This document shows, piece by piece, positions 55,367 through 64,000 of a stretch of DNA of 64,000 bases. A model generated the notes under the pieces. The model saw only the letters and a program-made list of their open reading frames with translations. It made no database searches and was not told the origin of the DNA. The stretch is from Flavobacteriaceae bacterium. GTDB taxonomy: Bacteria; Bacteroidota; Bacteroidia; Flavobacteriales; Flavobacteriaceae. The stretch's first letter is position 1; every line of letters begins with the position of its first letter. The position numbers were made by a program, and so were the translations under genes. The stretch spans positions 1 through 64,000 of the forward strand of contig JAQXBT010000050.1 in the NCBI GenBank assembly GCA_029252265.1, read 5' to 3'.

Positions 55367-55412
55367 AAAAAAGTCTAGGTCAGCATTTGTAATTGCTTTC
55401 CTAGGCTTTTTT
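55367..55412 (+). terminator. Rho-independent terminator
   Basis: Stem aaaaaagtctagg / cctaggctttttt with an inner agca/tgct stem, between the T9SS gene and the convergent ThiE-like gene. Confidence 0.82.
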
Positions 55413-55440
55413 ATGACGTCTAAAAGTTATTAAATTTATT

Positions 55441-56076
55441 TTATAGAAACGAATGTCGTTGTTCTTCTGTTGAAGACCCGGTGAGTAACTGATTGAATAT
55501 TTTAATCGTATTAAAATCTTGAGTGATTTGTTCAGAAACGCCTACGCCAGAAACTCCGGTCTCAAGAATGGCTTTGACATCGGTTGTTGTGATGCCTCCA
55601 ACGCCAATAATAGGGGTTTCTGTTTGTAAAGCTTCTAGGATAGCCGTAAAACCATTTAAGCCTAATACAGTGCTTTGCGAATTTTCAGTAGCACTGAAAG
55701 GCGCTAAACAGATATAATCGACTTCTTTTTCGATGAAGGATTCACAGTCTTGCAAGGCGTTTGCAGTCGCAGCAACCCATTGCCAAGAAAACAACTCTTT
55801 TCTAAGAGTCGCAGGACAGAGGGTCGTTTCATCCAAATGGATCCCATCTACTTTTAGGTCTTTTGCAATTTTATAATGTGCGCTTATCATTAAACGTGTT
55901 TGATAATGAGCCGTGATCTCTCTTGCATGTTTCGCTATTTTTAAATACTTTTTTTCTGAACTATCTTGTAAATCTAAGACCACTAATTCTACACCCGAAG
56001 CACAGGCATTTTGGATATGATCAAGGTGTTCTTTTGGCGAATTTCCTTGAGAGATATAATGTAATTTCGGTATCAT
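55441..56076 (-). CDS. Thiamine phosphate synthase/TenI-like protein
   Basis: 211 residues, one TIM barrel of the ThiE/TenI type: 'VELVVLDLQDSSEK', 'TRLMISAHYKIAKDLKVDGIHLDE', 'VDYICLAPFSATENS' and 'TPIIGVGGITTTDVKAILETGVSGVGVSEQI', the phosphate-binding end. The usual ThiE 'IGxS.H' region is replaced by 'VAATANALQD', so TenI or a divergent ThiE are both possible. No other thiamine genes and no TPP riboswitch are nearby. It follows the RecA-domain gene by 41 bases on the same strand. Confidence 0.75.
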   Translation of the reverse strand: MIPKLHYISQGNSPKEHLDHIQNACASGVELVVLDLQDSSEKKYLKIAKHAREITAHYQTRLMISAHYKIAKDLKVDGIHLDETTLCPATLRKELFSWQWVAATANALQDCESFIEKEVDYICLAPFSATENSQSTVLGLNGFTAILEALQTETPIIGVGGITTTDVKAILETGVSGVGVSEQITQDFNTIKIFNQLLTGSSTEEQRHSFL

Positions 56077-56117
56077 TTTGACGTCGTATTTTGTATCGAT
56101 ATAGATCGGCAGTCTAA

Positions 56118-56729
56118 CTAAGAAGCGATTATTTTAGAATATTCCATGAAATAGGATTGAAAGCGCTTGAGTACGGGGTGCATTTTTTCTGAATAAAGCA
56201 CAAACTGACATTTTTGAATACTTTGAGTGATCGACATAAGCGCTGTATATGCAGAATTTTGAATGAGGAACTCAGCGTCATCAATACTAAATATTTTTAA
56301 TTTAGAAGTGCCGACGCCATTTAACAGGAACAACTTGTTCAGGGTCTTTGGTGTCGTGATAAGTATATCAACACCTTCAAAAATTTCAGATTTCTGAATA
56401 TCAATATGAAGCTCTTCATAGCCGACATAAACACGTAAGGAATTATGTTTAGTATAGGACAAAAAAGCCTCATACAGTTCTAAGGCACGCTCTTTATTTT
56501 CCACAAGAACAACTGCTCTTGGAGCATTTCCATCTGCCTCACATTTTAATTTTTGCAGAGTCGTTAGTATAAGGGTTGTTGTTTTCCCACTCTCTTTGGG
56601 GGCGATACAATACACATTTGATCCACTTTTGATGACAGGAATACTACGGACCTGAAACGGCGTCGGCGTTATGATTTCTAAAGACGCTAGTTTCTCTCGG
56701 ATATCAGAATGTAATTTTTTAAATGGCAT
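56118..56729 (-). CDS. Stand-alone RecA-domain helicase-like protein
   Basis: 203 residues covering only the first RecA domain of a DEAD-box helicase; the second, with motifs IV-VI, is absent. The Q-motif-like 'ITPTPFQVRSIPVI' and motif I APKESGKTT (43-51) are intact, but motif II reads DDAE and motif III YSEK. It could bind ATP but probably cannot unwind RNA alone. It fits a compact conserved protein, not a fresh truncation, since no helicase remnant lies downstream. It may be a regulatory or adaptor ATPase. Confidence 0.75.
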   Translation of the reverse strand: MPFKKLHSDIREKLASLEIITPTPFQVRSIPVIKSGSNVYCIAPKESGKTTTLILTTLQKLKCEADGNAPRAVVLVENKERALELYEAFLSYTKHNSLRVYVGYEELHIDIQKSEIFEGVDILITTPKTLNKLFLLNGVGTSKLKIFSIDDAEFLIQNSAYTALMSITQSIQKCQFVLYSEKMHPVLKRFQSYFMEYSKIIAS

Positions 56730-57302
<573 letters not shown>

Positions 57303-57587
57303 ATGAAAACTCTTACCATATTCCGTGTCATCGCATTTCTAGAAGGTTTGTTGTATATTCTATTACTATTTGTTGGCGTGCCTTTAAAGTATCTTAGTGG
57401 TGACGCGACACTTGTTAAAATGCTTGGCATGCCGCATGGGTTTCTATTTATGGCATATATCGCATTTGTAATCGTATTACGATTCGAACATAAATGGTTT
57501 AAAAAACATTTTATTTTAATTGCGTTAGCATCCATCATCCCTTTTGGGACATTTATAGTCGAACATAAATTCAGAAAAATAGGTTAA
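57303..57587 (+). CDS. DUF3817 integral membrane protein
   Basis: 94 residues with three hydrophobic helices. 'FRVIAFLEGLLYILLLFVGVPLKYL' and 'MLGMPHGFLFMAYIAFVIVL' are the DUF3817 signature (often with a G-[IM]-PH-G motif). Function unknown. It leads an operon with the mechanosensitive channel gene (6-base gap) and a short unknown gene. Confidence 0.82.
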   Translation: MKTLTIFRVIAFLEGLLYILLLFVGVPLKYLSGDATLVKMLGMPHGFLFMAYIAFVIVLRFEHKWFKKHFILIALASIIPFGTFIVEHKFRKIG

Positions 57588-57593
57588 CATACT

Positions 57594-58838
57594 ATGAAAT
57601 ACTTATACAATTATATTTATCAAACATTCCTGTCCTGGAATTTTTCGTCAGATTTGGCAAACTTGTTATGTCTTTCTTTGCTATTTGTGGCTTCCATTTT
57701 GTTCATTATTCTTGTTGATTATATCATTAGAAAAATTATTTTAGGAACGTTTTCCAAGTTAGCTGCGAAATCAAAAACAAACTTTGATGACATCATGGTT
57801 ACCAATCGTGTACCAAGAAACGTCGCACATCTGATACCGTTTTTATTGGCTTATAATTTTATTCCAAGCCTGTTTTTTAATTATCCATACTGGCAAATTT
57901 TAAGTAAAAAAACAATTTCAGTGGTCGGAATTATGCTTACAATCATTGGAGTACGCAGTGTTCTAAATTCTCTAAAAGCATATTTTAAAACACTAATTTA
58001 TTTAAAAGATAAACCTGTTGACAGTTATATACAGGTCTTTATGATTTTTGTCTGGCTTACCGGAATTTTTGCGACAGTCGCTATTATTTCAGGGATTTCG
58101 TTCTGGGAATTTATTGCGGGGTTAGGAACCATATCGGCCATTATTATTTTAGTGTTTAGAGATACAATTTTAGGGTTTGTGGCTAGTATACAAGTATCTA
58201 TTAACGACATGGTACGCATTGGGGATTGGATTTCGTTTGAAAAATTCGGTGCCGATGGCGATGTCATTGAAATTAATTTAGCAACAGTAAAGGTTCAAAA
58301 TTTTGACAACACTATCACCACCATCCCTACCTATGCCCTGATCTCCGACTCCTTTAAAAACTGGCGCGGAATGGACGAATCTAAGGGGCGACGTATTAAG
58401 CGCTCTTTGAATATTCGGATGGAAAGTGTTAAAAACTTGAGTCAGGATGATATTCTTCACATGTCTAAAATTCAACTTATATCTGATTATATTATACAGC
58501 GTTCTCAGGTCATCAAGACCTATAACGAAAATCAAACAATTGATAAATCGCTACTAATTAATGGACGAAATCTAACCAATATTGGCGTTTTTAGAAAATA
58601 CATGGAAACCTTTATTGAACAACATTCGGCGATCAATAAAGACATGATGATTATGGTGCGACAGTTACAACCAACAGCGCAAGGGCTTCCCATTGAAATT
58701 TATGCATTTAGTAGTGATAAACGTTGGAAAAACTACGAATTTATTATTGCAGATATTTTTGATCATATGATTGCATCCGTAAATGATTTTGATCTCAAAA
58801 TTGCGGAATCGCCTCTTTTCCCAGTCACTAAAAAATAA
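57594..58838 (+). CDS. Mechanosensitive ion channel, MscS superfamily (YbdG-like)
   Basis: 414 residues. Four to five N-terminal helices (about 15-170) precede the MscS core: a pore-lining helix ('GLGTISAIIILVFRDTILGFVASIQV', about 178-203) and the beta domain with 'DMVRIGDWISFEKFGADGDVIEINLATVKVQNFDNTITTIPTYALISDSFKNW' (about 206-258). A large C-terminal cytoplasmic cage follows. The longer N-terminus is like YbdG. It releases solutes on osmotic downshock. Second in a three-gene operon. Confidence 0.9.
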   Translation: MKYLYNYIYQTFLSWNFSSDLANLLCLSLLFVASILFIILVDYIIRKIILGTFSKLAAKSKTNFDDIMVTNRVPRNVAHLIPFLLAYNFIPSLFFNYPYWQILSKKTISVVGIMLTIIGVRSVLNSLKAYFKTLIYLKDKPVDSYIQVFMIFVWLTGIFATVAIISGISFWEFIAGLGTISAIIILVFRDTILGFVASIQVSINDMVRIGDWISFEKFGADGDVIEINLATVKVQNFDNTITTIPTYALISDSFKNWRGMDESKGRRIKRSLNIRMESVKNLSQDDILHMSKIQLISDYIIQRSQVIKTYNENQTIDKSLLINGRNLTNIGVFRKYMETFIEQHSAINKDMMIMVRQLQPTAQGLPIEIYAFSSDKRWKNYEFIIADIFDHMIASVNDFDLKIAESPLFPVTKK

Positions 58839-58841
58839 GCA

Positions 58842-59252
58842 ATGAGTTTAAGAGATTCAAGTTTAAAATCCCTACGTCCAGACGTCATAACTGGAACCGT
58901 TAAAACGGAAATGTCATCCGTAGAATATTTTCAAAATTCTGTGTTACGACCAATTATAAAGTTTCAAAATGATCTCTTAATTGCTGTATTTCTAAATTAT
59001 TGCAACACCTACAAAAATGTGTTTTTTGATTTGTCGGTTGAGAAAAAAATCATGTATATCGATACAGCGATTGTAAAAAATACCGCTTTTAGAAACAGCC
59101 TTAAAGACCTCATTATTGGTCTGTTTTCGGTCGAAGAATATTCGCAGTACGTTGAAAATGCATCCGCCTTAAATAAACGAATGACTGGCATTATTAAAGA
59201 ACGTTTAATTAGCCATGTTCAGTTACTCTCAGAAGCCCGCCCTACAGCGTAG
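58842..59252 (+). CDS. Conserved protein of unknown function
   Basis: 136 residues, mostly helical, no signal peptide or membrane segment. 'SLRDSSLKSLRPDVI' at the start and 'FQNSVLRPIIKFQNDLLIAVFLNYC' are the clearest patterns. Relatives are sometimes named glyoxalase, but no glyoxalase metal-site pattern is present, so that name is not used. It starts 3 bases after the channel gene and ends 11 bases inside the opposing DUF2461 gene. Confidence 0.7.
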   Translation: MSLRDSSLKSLRPDVITGTVKTEMSSVEYFQNSVLRPIIKFQNDLLIAVFLNYCNTYKNVFFDLSVEKKIMYIDTAIVKNTAFRNSLKDLIIGLFSVEEYSQYVENASALNKRMTGIIKERLISHVQLLSEARPTA

Positions 59253-59910
59253 ATTCGCCATTCAAATTGGTGGTTAATACTGAGCTCATATAATCAAAAT
59301 AAGGTCTGATCACTTTAAAACTCTCTACAATCTGCTGTTCAAAGTCTTTGGATAACACGGCTTTATCAGAGTATTTTCGTACAAAAATAAACTGTTTTTT
59401 ACGAATCAAATCAATGTTTGGATCTTGCTTGTCAAACCCTCTTGGGGCCGATTTCAATTCATCCCCTTGAACCGTACCCCAAATCGCTTTAAACGCAGGT
59501 TTATCCATCAACGCTCGGATATCTTCCGAATCCATTTCAAACTCTTTACGGATTCTTAAAAGGTCTTCTTTACTAGGATCCCAAAAACCAGTGGCAATAA
59601 AACTTTCGTTTTCGGGCGCAAGATGTAAGTAATACCCCCCTCTTAATTCTGGTTTGGTTCGATGAAAGCTCCCCCCAAAATGGGTTTTATAAGGCAATTT
59701 GTTCTTTGAAAATCGAACATCTCTATAAATTCGAAATACTTTAAATGTATCAATCGAATCAAACTGGTTTAGGTGCTCAAATAACTGACAGTAAAATTGC
59801 CTCACGTCCAATTCAATTTCCTTAAAATTCGCTTTGTGGTCATTAAACCAATCGCGATTATTGTTTTTTTGTAATTTTTTTAGAAAACTAAATACGTCTT
59901 TGGAGATCAT
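59242..59910 (-). CDS. DUF2461 family protein
   Basis: 222 residues, cytoplasmic. 'FLKKLQKNNNRDWFNDHKANFKEIELDVRQFYCQLFEHL', 'FRIYRDVRFSKNKLPYKTHFGGSFHR' and 'GGYYLHLAPENESFIATGFWDPSKEDLLRIRKEF' match DUF2461 throughout. Its function is unknown. It follows truA by 3 bases on the same strand. Confidence 0.9.
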   Translation of the reverse strand: MISKDVFSFLKKLQKNNNRDWFNDHKANFKEIELDVRQFYCQLFEHLNQFDSIDTFKVFRIYRDVRFSKNKLPYKTHFGGSFHRTKPELRGGYYLHLAPENESFIATGFWDPSKEDLLRIRKEFEMDSEDIRALMDKPAFKAIWGTVQGDELKSAPRGFDKQDPNIDLIRKKQFIFVRKYSDKAVLSKDFEQQIVESFKVIRPYFDYMSSVLTTNLNGESTL

Positions 59911-59913
59911 AAC

Positions 59914-60705
59914 TTATGGTTTTTTAAATTCTATTTTATGTAAAATCAAGCCCGATGCTGGTGCAATATAGTCCATGACAATCTCACTTTCAGATTTCAA
60001 ACTGTCTTTAATAAACTCCAAATCGATTTCACCCCGACCTAATTTGATCAAAGCCCCCATCATCAATCGAATTTGATGCCTTCCAAATCCTTTTCCAATG
60101 ACTTTTAATATGTAGCTTTTTTTAGGAAAAAAACTAGCCGTGTACAGTGTGTTCTCAATCAACTCACACCCGATCAATTCTCGATCATAAACGCCTTCAT
60201 TCGTAGGTTTATAACAATAGGTTTTATAGTTGTTTTTTCCTTGAAACAATAGTGCCCCTTCTTTCATTAAATCGATATCCAACGGCTCTAAAATAGTGGT
60301 CAGTATTGGTGCTGCAAACGGATGAAACTTTTCGCCCTGAGCAAACACATAATGGTATTGTTTTAATTTTGAATCCTGAATGACATTAAATTTCGCATCC
60401 ACTTCTTCAATGCTCAACACTCTAATATCTTGTGGCAGATTTTGATTAAACGTTCCCATAAATTCAACTAAATCTTGTAAGGGTTGTCCGTCTAAAAACA
60501 ATTCAAAAGCAGCCTCACTCGCGGAGACCATGGCATCCGTTCGCCCTGCTCCGAGTGTTTTAAAAGATTGTTCTCCCAATATAAATTTTAGGGTACGATC
60601 AATCATCAGATGCACAGTTTTGGTGTTGGGTTGTTTTTGCCAACCATGAAACCGGTAGCCTAAAAACTGAACTTTGACCAAATAAAAATAACGTTTTTGC
60701 ATCAT
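59914..60705 (-). CDS. tRNA pseudouridine synthase, TruA family
   Basis: 263 residues. 'FLGYRFHGWQKQP' and the catalytic GRTDA (54-58, Asp57) identify the TruA fold. The usual TDAGVHA continuation reads TDAMVSASE, so the residues after the catalytic Asp differ. 'GKGFGRHQIRLMMGALIKLGRGEID' corresponds to the second conserved region (FLyhMVR-like). It is expected to modify tRNA positions 38-40, but may be a second, diverged paralogue. Confidence 0.82.
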   Translation of the reverse strand: MMQKRYFYLVKVQFLGYRFHGWQKQPNTKTVHLMIDRTLKFILGEQSFKTLGAGRTDAMVSASEAAFELFLDGQPLQDLVEFMGTFNQNLPQDIRVLSIEEVDAKFNVIQDSKLKQYHYVFAQGEKFHPFAAPILTTILEPLDIDLMKEGALLFQGKNNYKTYCYKPTNEGVYDRELIGCELIENTLYTASFFPKKSYILKVIGKGFGRHQIRLMMGALIKLGRGEIDLEFIKDSLKSESEIVMDYIAPASGLILHKIEFKKP

Positions 60706-60741
60706 GACTACAAGGTCGGTATTTTAAAAAGAGTTACAAAA

Positions 60742-61332
60742 TTAATGTCTCGATTTCAAAACCTCAATAACCGAATCGAGCTTAAATCCTTTTGCTTGCA
60801 ATAAAATTAAGTAATGAAACAACAAATCGGCACTTTCATTTAAAAACAAATCATCGTTTGCATCTTTCGCTTCAATCACCACTTCAACGGCCTCCTCGCC
60901 TACTTTTTGAGCAATTTTATTAATGCCTTTTTCAAATAATTCGGACACATAAGAGGTTTCGGCGGAAGCATTTTCTCTTCGATCAGAAATAATGGATTCT
61001 AATTCTGATAAAAACCCATACGATTCAGAGTTTATTGCACCCCAACAACTATCCGTTCCTTTATGGCAAGTTGGGCCTTCTGGAGTTGCCTGAATGAGTA
61101 AGGTATCGTTATCACAATCATTCTTCAAACTGATTAAATTTAAAAAATGACCGCTCTCCTCCCCTTTTGTCCAAAGGCGCTGTTTGCTTCGACTAAAGAA
61201 AGTTATCTTATTAGTTTCCAGAGTTTTGGAAACTGCTTCTGCATTCATATATCCGAGCATTAAAACGGTTTTGGTGGTCGAATCTTGAATAATTGCTGGG
61301 ATTAATCCGGCACTGTTATACTTGATGTCCAT
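60742..61332 (-). CDS. hisI: Bifunctional phosphoribosyl-AMP cyclohydrolase/phosphoribosyl-ATP diphosphatase
   Basis: 196 residues joining HisI (about 1-105) and HisE (about 108-196). HisI shows 'MLGYMNAEAVSKTLETNKITFFSRSKQRLWTKGEESGH' and metal-ligand segments 'DCDNDTLL' and 'GPTCHKGTDSCW'. HisE shows 'SYVSELFEKGINKIAQKVGEEAVEVVIEAKD' and 'ADLLFHYLILL'. The fused enzyme performs steps 2 and 3 of histidine synthesis. It is the last his gene here and starts one base into the hisF stop. Confidence 0.95.
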   Translation of the reverse strand: MDIKYNSAGLIPAIIQDSTTKTVLMLGYMNAEAVSKTLETNKITFFSRSKQRLWTKGEESGHFLNLISLKNDCDNDTLLIQATPEGPTCHKGTDSCWGAINSESYGFLSELESIISDRRENASAETSYVSELFEKGINKIAQKVGEEAVEVVIEAKDANDDLFLNESADLLFHYLILLQAKGFKLDSVIEVLKSRH

Positions 61333-62087
61333 TAGAGTCGTATGTTTATTTGTTTTGATTGTAATTCTTGTTTTAAATCTTTTATTTCAATTTCACCAAA
61401 GTGAAATACACTTGCCGCCAAGGCCGCATCTGCTTTGCCGTCTTTAAATACATCCACAAAATGCGCCATAGTGCCAGCACCACCAGAAGCAATGATTGGA
61501 ATGTTTACGGTTTTTGAAAGTTGTGAAAGCGCCTCATTTGCAAACCCTGTTTTGACGCCATCGTTGTTCATGGAAGTGAAAAGTAGTTCTCCTGCACCTC
61601 GAGTTTCCATCTCTTTGGCCCATTCAAACAAGTCCAACTCTGTAGGGATCGTGCCGCCAGCTAAGTGTACCAACCATTTACCATCCACTTGTTTTGCATC
61701 GATTGCCACAACAATACACTGGTTTCCAAAGGCCTTGGATAGCTCGTTGATAAGCGCTGGACGTTTGATCGCGGCTGAATTTACACCCACTTTATCGGCT
61801 CCCGATTTGAGGAGTATTTCGACCCCTTCTTTGGTGCTCACCCCACCACCAACCGTAAACGGAATGTCAATTTGTTCTGCAACAGACCGTACCATTTCGA
61901 TAGTCGTGGAACGAGACTCTAAGGTCGCCGTGATGTCTAAAAATACCAATTCATCGGCACCGTTTTCGGCATATTGTTTTGCTAAGGCGACCGGATCTCC
62001 AGCATCTCTAAGGTTTAAAAAATTAACTCCTTTTACAGTTCGTCCGTTTTTAATATCTAAGCACGGGATAATTCGTTTTGCTAACAT
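61332..62087 (-). CDS. hisF: Imidazole glycerol phosphate synthase, cyclase subunit
   Basis: 251 residues, a complete (beta/alpha)8 barrel. '[19 protein letters not shown]' contains the first catalytic Asp (Asp11), '[15 protein letters not shown]' the second (about Asp130), and 'VGGGVST' and 'IIASGGAGT' the phosphate sites. It uses ammonia from HisH to make IGP and AICAR. Two bases separate it from hisA, and its stop overlaps the hisI start by one base. Confidence 0.96.
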   Translation of the reverse strand: MLAKRIIPCLDIKNGRTVKGVNFLNLRDAGDPVALAKQYAENGADELVFLDITATLESRSTTIEMVRSVAEQIDIPFTVGGGVSTKEGVEILLKSGADKVGVNSAAIKRPALINELSKAFGNQCIVVAIDAKQVDGKWLVHLAGGTIPTELDLFEWAKEMETRGAGELLFTSMNNDGVKTGFANEALSQLSKTVNIPIIASGGAGTMAHFVDVFKDGKADAALAASVFHFGEIEIKDLKQELQSKQINIRL

Positions 62088-62089
62088 AC

Positions 62090-62818
62090 TTATGGACGGT
62101 TTAATTGATAGGTTTCTAATTGTTTTAAACTGATATTTCCTTCGTAAATGGCTTTTCCAATAATAACCCCTTCACATCCCAGTTCTGCTAATTTAGGCAA
62201 CTCTTCAAACGCTGAAATACCTCCAGATGCAATCAAATTGACAGGGCTGACAGTGTTTAAGATCGTTTCATATAACTCAAACGAAGGGCCCTGAAGCATG
62301 CCATCTTTTGAAATATCGGTACAAATCACATAGGAGATGCCTTTTGATACAAATTCTTTTATAAATTCGATCACTTCCTTGTCACTCTCTTCTTGCCAAC
62401 CTTGAATGGCTATTTTTTGATCTAAACAATCGGCACCTAATATAATTTTATCAGCACCAAAAGTATCCAACCAATTTAAAAACTGTGTTGGATTTTTAAC
62501 AGCGATACTGCCACCAGTAACCTGATGAGCACCAGAATTAAATGCGATTTTTATATCGGCATCGGATTTTAATCCACCTCCAAAATCGACTTTCAAATTG
62601 GTGTTCGTCGCAATGGATTCTAAAATATCATGATTGATAATATGTTGAGCCTTCGCCCCGTCTAAATCTACCACATGTAGATGCTCGATCCCAACACCTT
62701 CAAACATTTTAGCAACTTCTAAAGGGTTTTCATTGTACACTTTTTTGGTGCTATAATCACCTTTCGTCAGTCGTACACACTGACCATTAATAATATCGAT
62801 TGCAGGTATAATTCGCAT
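62090..62818 (-). CDS. hisA: ProFAR isomerase
   Basis: 242 residues, the sister barrel to HisF. '[22 protein letters not shown]' with the first catalytic Asp (Asp8), '[13 protein letters not shown]' and '[16 protein letters not shown]' are typical. It isomerises ProFAR in step 4 of histidine synthesis. It lies 1 base after hisH and 2 bases before hisF. Confidence 0.96.
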   Translation of the reverse strand: MRIIPAIDIINGQCVRLTKGDYSTKKVYNENPLEVAKMFEGVGIEHLHVVDLDGAKAQHIINHDILESIATNTNLKVDFGGGLKSDADIKIAFNSGAHQVTGGSIAVKNPTQFLNWLDTFGADKIILGADCLDQKIAIQGWQEESDKEVIEFIKEFVSKGISYVICTDISKDGMLQGPSFELYETILNTVSPVNLIASGGISAFEELPKLAELGCEGVIIGKAIYEGNISLKQLETYQLNRP

Positions 62819-62819
62819 G

Positions 62820-63401
62820 TTATAAGTTTAAAAAGTTTTGTAATAATTGAGCGCCGTCTTTACTGCTTTTTTCAGGGTGAAATTGAACCCCATAAAAATT
62901 ATTGGATTGCAATGCCGCCGAAAATTCTAGTTCATACCTAGAGCTTGCAATGGTTTGCGCCCCAATCGCTGCATAATAACTATGAACAGAGTACATATAG
63001 CTATTTTCAGGGATCTCTATCAATAAATCCGATTGGAGGTTTTGAATTGTATTCCATCCCATATGCGGCACTTTCACCGCATTTGTAAACCGTTTGACTT
63101 CTACATCAAAAACGCCAAGTCCTTTAGTATCGCCTTCCTCAGAATGATTGCACAACAATTGCATGCCTAAACAAATCCCTAAAACATCTTGTTTGAGCGT
63201 TGGTATCAAGCTGTCTAACTTAGATTTTTTTAACATTTCCATAGCCTGACTAGCTTCGCCAACTCCAGGAAATATAACTTTATCAGCACTTAGAATTTCA
63301 TCGACAGAATTTGATAAAACCGCCTGGATGCCCAAACGTTGAAAGGCGAATTGAATGCTCTGAATGTTCCCTGCTCCGTAATCGATTATAATGACTTTCA
63401 T
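62820..63401 (-). CDS. hisH: Imidazole glycerol phosphate synthase, glutaminase subunit
   Basis: 193 residues, a class I glutamine amidotransferase: the oxyanion/start '[12 protein letters not shown]', nucleophile Cys77 in 'GICLGMQLL', and His175/Glu177 in 'QFHPEKS'. It releases ammonia for HisF. 'MYSVHSYYA' is also conserved. It is 3 bases after the hisB stop. Confidence 0.96.
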   Translation of the reverse strand: MKVIIIDYGAGNIQSIQFAFQRLGIQAVLSNSVDEILSADKVIFPGVGEASQAMEMLKKSKLDSLIPTLKQDVLGICLGMQLLCNHSEEGDTKGLGVFDVEVKRFTNAVKVPHMGWNTIQNLQSDLLIEIPENSYMYSVHSYYAAIGAQTIASSRYELEFSAALQSNNFYGVQFHPEKSSKDGAQLLQNFLNL

Positions 63402-63404
63402 TTA

Positions 63405-64000
63405 TTATAAAGTTCCTTTGGTTGATGGTAAAATCATTTTATTGACATCTCTTTTGACAGCCATTTTTATCGCCTTTGCAAATGCTTTGAATATGGCTTC
63501 AATTTTGTGGTGTTCATTCGTTCCATCTGCTTGAATGTTTAAATTACATTTGGCGCCATCCGTAAAAGATTTAAAGAAGTGCATGAACATTTCTGTGGGC
63601 ATTTTCCCCACATATTCACGTTTAAAATCGGCCTCCCAAACCAACCAATTTCTCCCTCCAAAATCAATCGCCACTTGGGCAATACAGTCGTCCATTGGCA
63701 AGCAAAATCCGTAACGTTCAATTCCTAGTTTTGAGCCTAACAACGTATGAAATAAATTCCCTAAAGCAATGGCTGTATCTTCGATCGTATGGTGTTCATC
63801 TACTTCTAAATCGCCCACCACTTTAAGATCTAAATCCATTTGACCATGACGTGCAATCTGATCTAACATGTGATCAAAAAAGGCAATCCCCGTATCGATT
63901 TTACTTTTACCAGTCCCATCCAAATTCAGCCTAATATCTATCTTAGTTTCATTGGTATTTCGTACACTAGATCCAACTCGTTGATCGGCTTTCAAAAACT
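63405..64000 (-). CDS. hisB: Histidine biosynthesis protein HisB, IGP dehydratase part (5' end beyond window)
   Basis: The visible part is a full dehydratase domain (about 190 residues): '[24 protein letters not shown]', '[17 protein letters not shown]' (metal-binding DEHHxxED), '[17 protein letters not shown]' and '[20 protein letters not shown]' (second EHHKxE motif). The frame stays open through the right edge upstream of the TTG at 63995, and '[12 protein letters not shown]' is preceded by coding sequence. This fits the bifunctional HisB usual in Bacteroidota, with an N-terminal histidinol-phosphatase outside the window. It is the first visible gene of the his operon. Confidence 0.9.
   Translation of the reverse strand, partial: FLKADQRVGSSVRNTNETKIDIRLNLDGTGKSKIDTGIAFFDHMLDQIARHGQMDLDLKVVGDLEVDEHHTIEDTAIALGNLFHTLLGSKLGIERYGFCLPMDDCIAQVAIDFGGRNWLVWEADFKREYVGKMPTEMFMHFFKSFTDGAKCNLNIQADGTNEHHKIEAIFKAFAKAIKMAVKRDVNKMILPSTKGTL

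Noticed and set aside
58842..59252. Glyoxalase name for this protein
   Set aside because: No metal-binding pattern or glyoxalase fold signature is visible.
61435..62133. 232-codon frame antisense to hisF and hisA
   Set aside because: Shadow of the hisF codon pattern; Ser/Pro-rich with no domain.

Overview
The window looks like chromosomal DNA of a marine-type Flavobacteriaceae member (Bacteroidota). The evidence is low GC by eye, several type IX secretion (T9SS) C-terminal sorting domains, many lipoproteins, flavobacterial families (DUF4252, DUF4294, DUF5777, DUF6580, DUF6909-like orphans absent), almost no Shine-Dalgarno sequences, and promoters of the Bacteroidota type (TTTG, 18-19 bases, TAnnTTTG). 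Clear examples of that promoter precede the SRP RNA, transaldolase, ABC-F, helicase and cold-shock genes. No phage, IS element, CRISPR array, tRNA or rRNA was seen.

Layout. 0-3.9 kb: end of a T9SS protein, then a divergent group of envelope proteins (YceI, heme lipoprotein, OB-fold, ankyrin, DOMON-T9SS, DUF5777 barrel) that may form an uncharacterised redox or ligand-handling module. 3.9-8 kb: rmuC, then a cobalamin island in which a DUF6580 membrane protein is divergent from a B12 riboswitch and a BtuB-like receptor. 8-11.7 kb: S41 protease divergent from an ECF sigma operon with a putative membrane regulator and two DUF4252 proteins. 11.7-23.2 kb: purB, heme-binding protein, orphan glycosyltransferase, beta-helix lipoprotein, thioesterase, glutaminyl cyclase, SRP RNA, SDR, transaldolase-like enzyme, a thioredoxin-fold lipoprotein without its cysteines, and an ABC-F ATPase with one degenerate nucleotide site. 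23.5-28.6 kb: YyaL-like protein and a minus-strand cluster in which two genes carry apparent single-base frameshifts. 28.8-40.8 kb: housekeeping (dnaN, SAM hydrolase family, phoH, purC, acs, MFS, Nudix, M42 peptidase, DUF4294). 41-52.5 kb: a stretch rich in nucleic-acid proteins (two RNA methyltransferases, SF2 helicase, cold-shock protein, J-KTSC protein, two DEAD-box helicases). 52.6-59.9 kb: large T9SS beta-propeller lipoprotein, ThiE/TenI, single-RecA-domain helicase-like protein, a 573-base AT-rich gap and a mechanosensitive channel operon. 59.2-64 kb: DUF2461, TruA and the distal his operon (hisB-H-A-F-IE), whose first gene runs off the right edge.

Most genes are ordinary flavobacterial core genes. 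The items most worth a second look are the 0.3-3.9 kb envelope cluster, the DUF6580/B12 pairing, the asymmetric ABC-F, the two frameshifted genes at 27.3 and 28.4 kb, and the genes whose predicted -7 promoter elements sit only a few bases from the start codon. All family names rest on reading motifs by eye; no database search was run.
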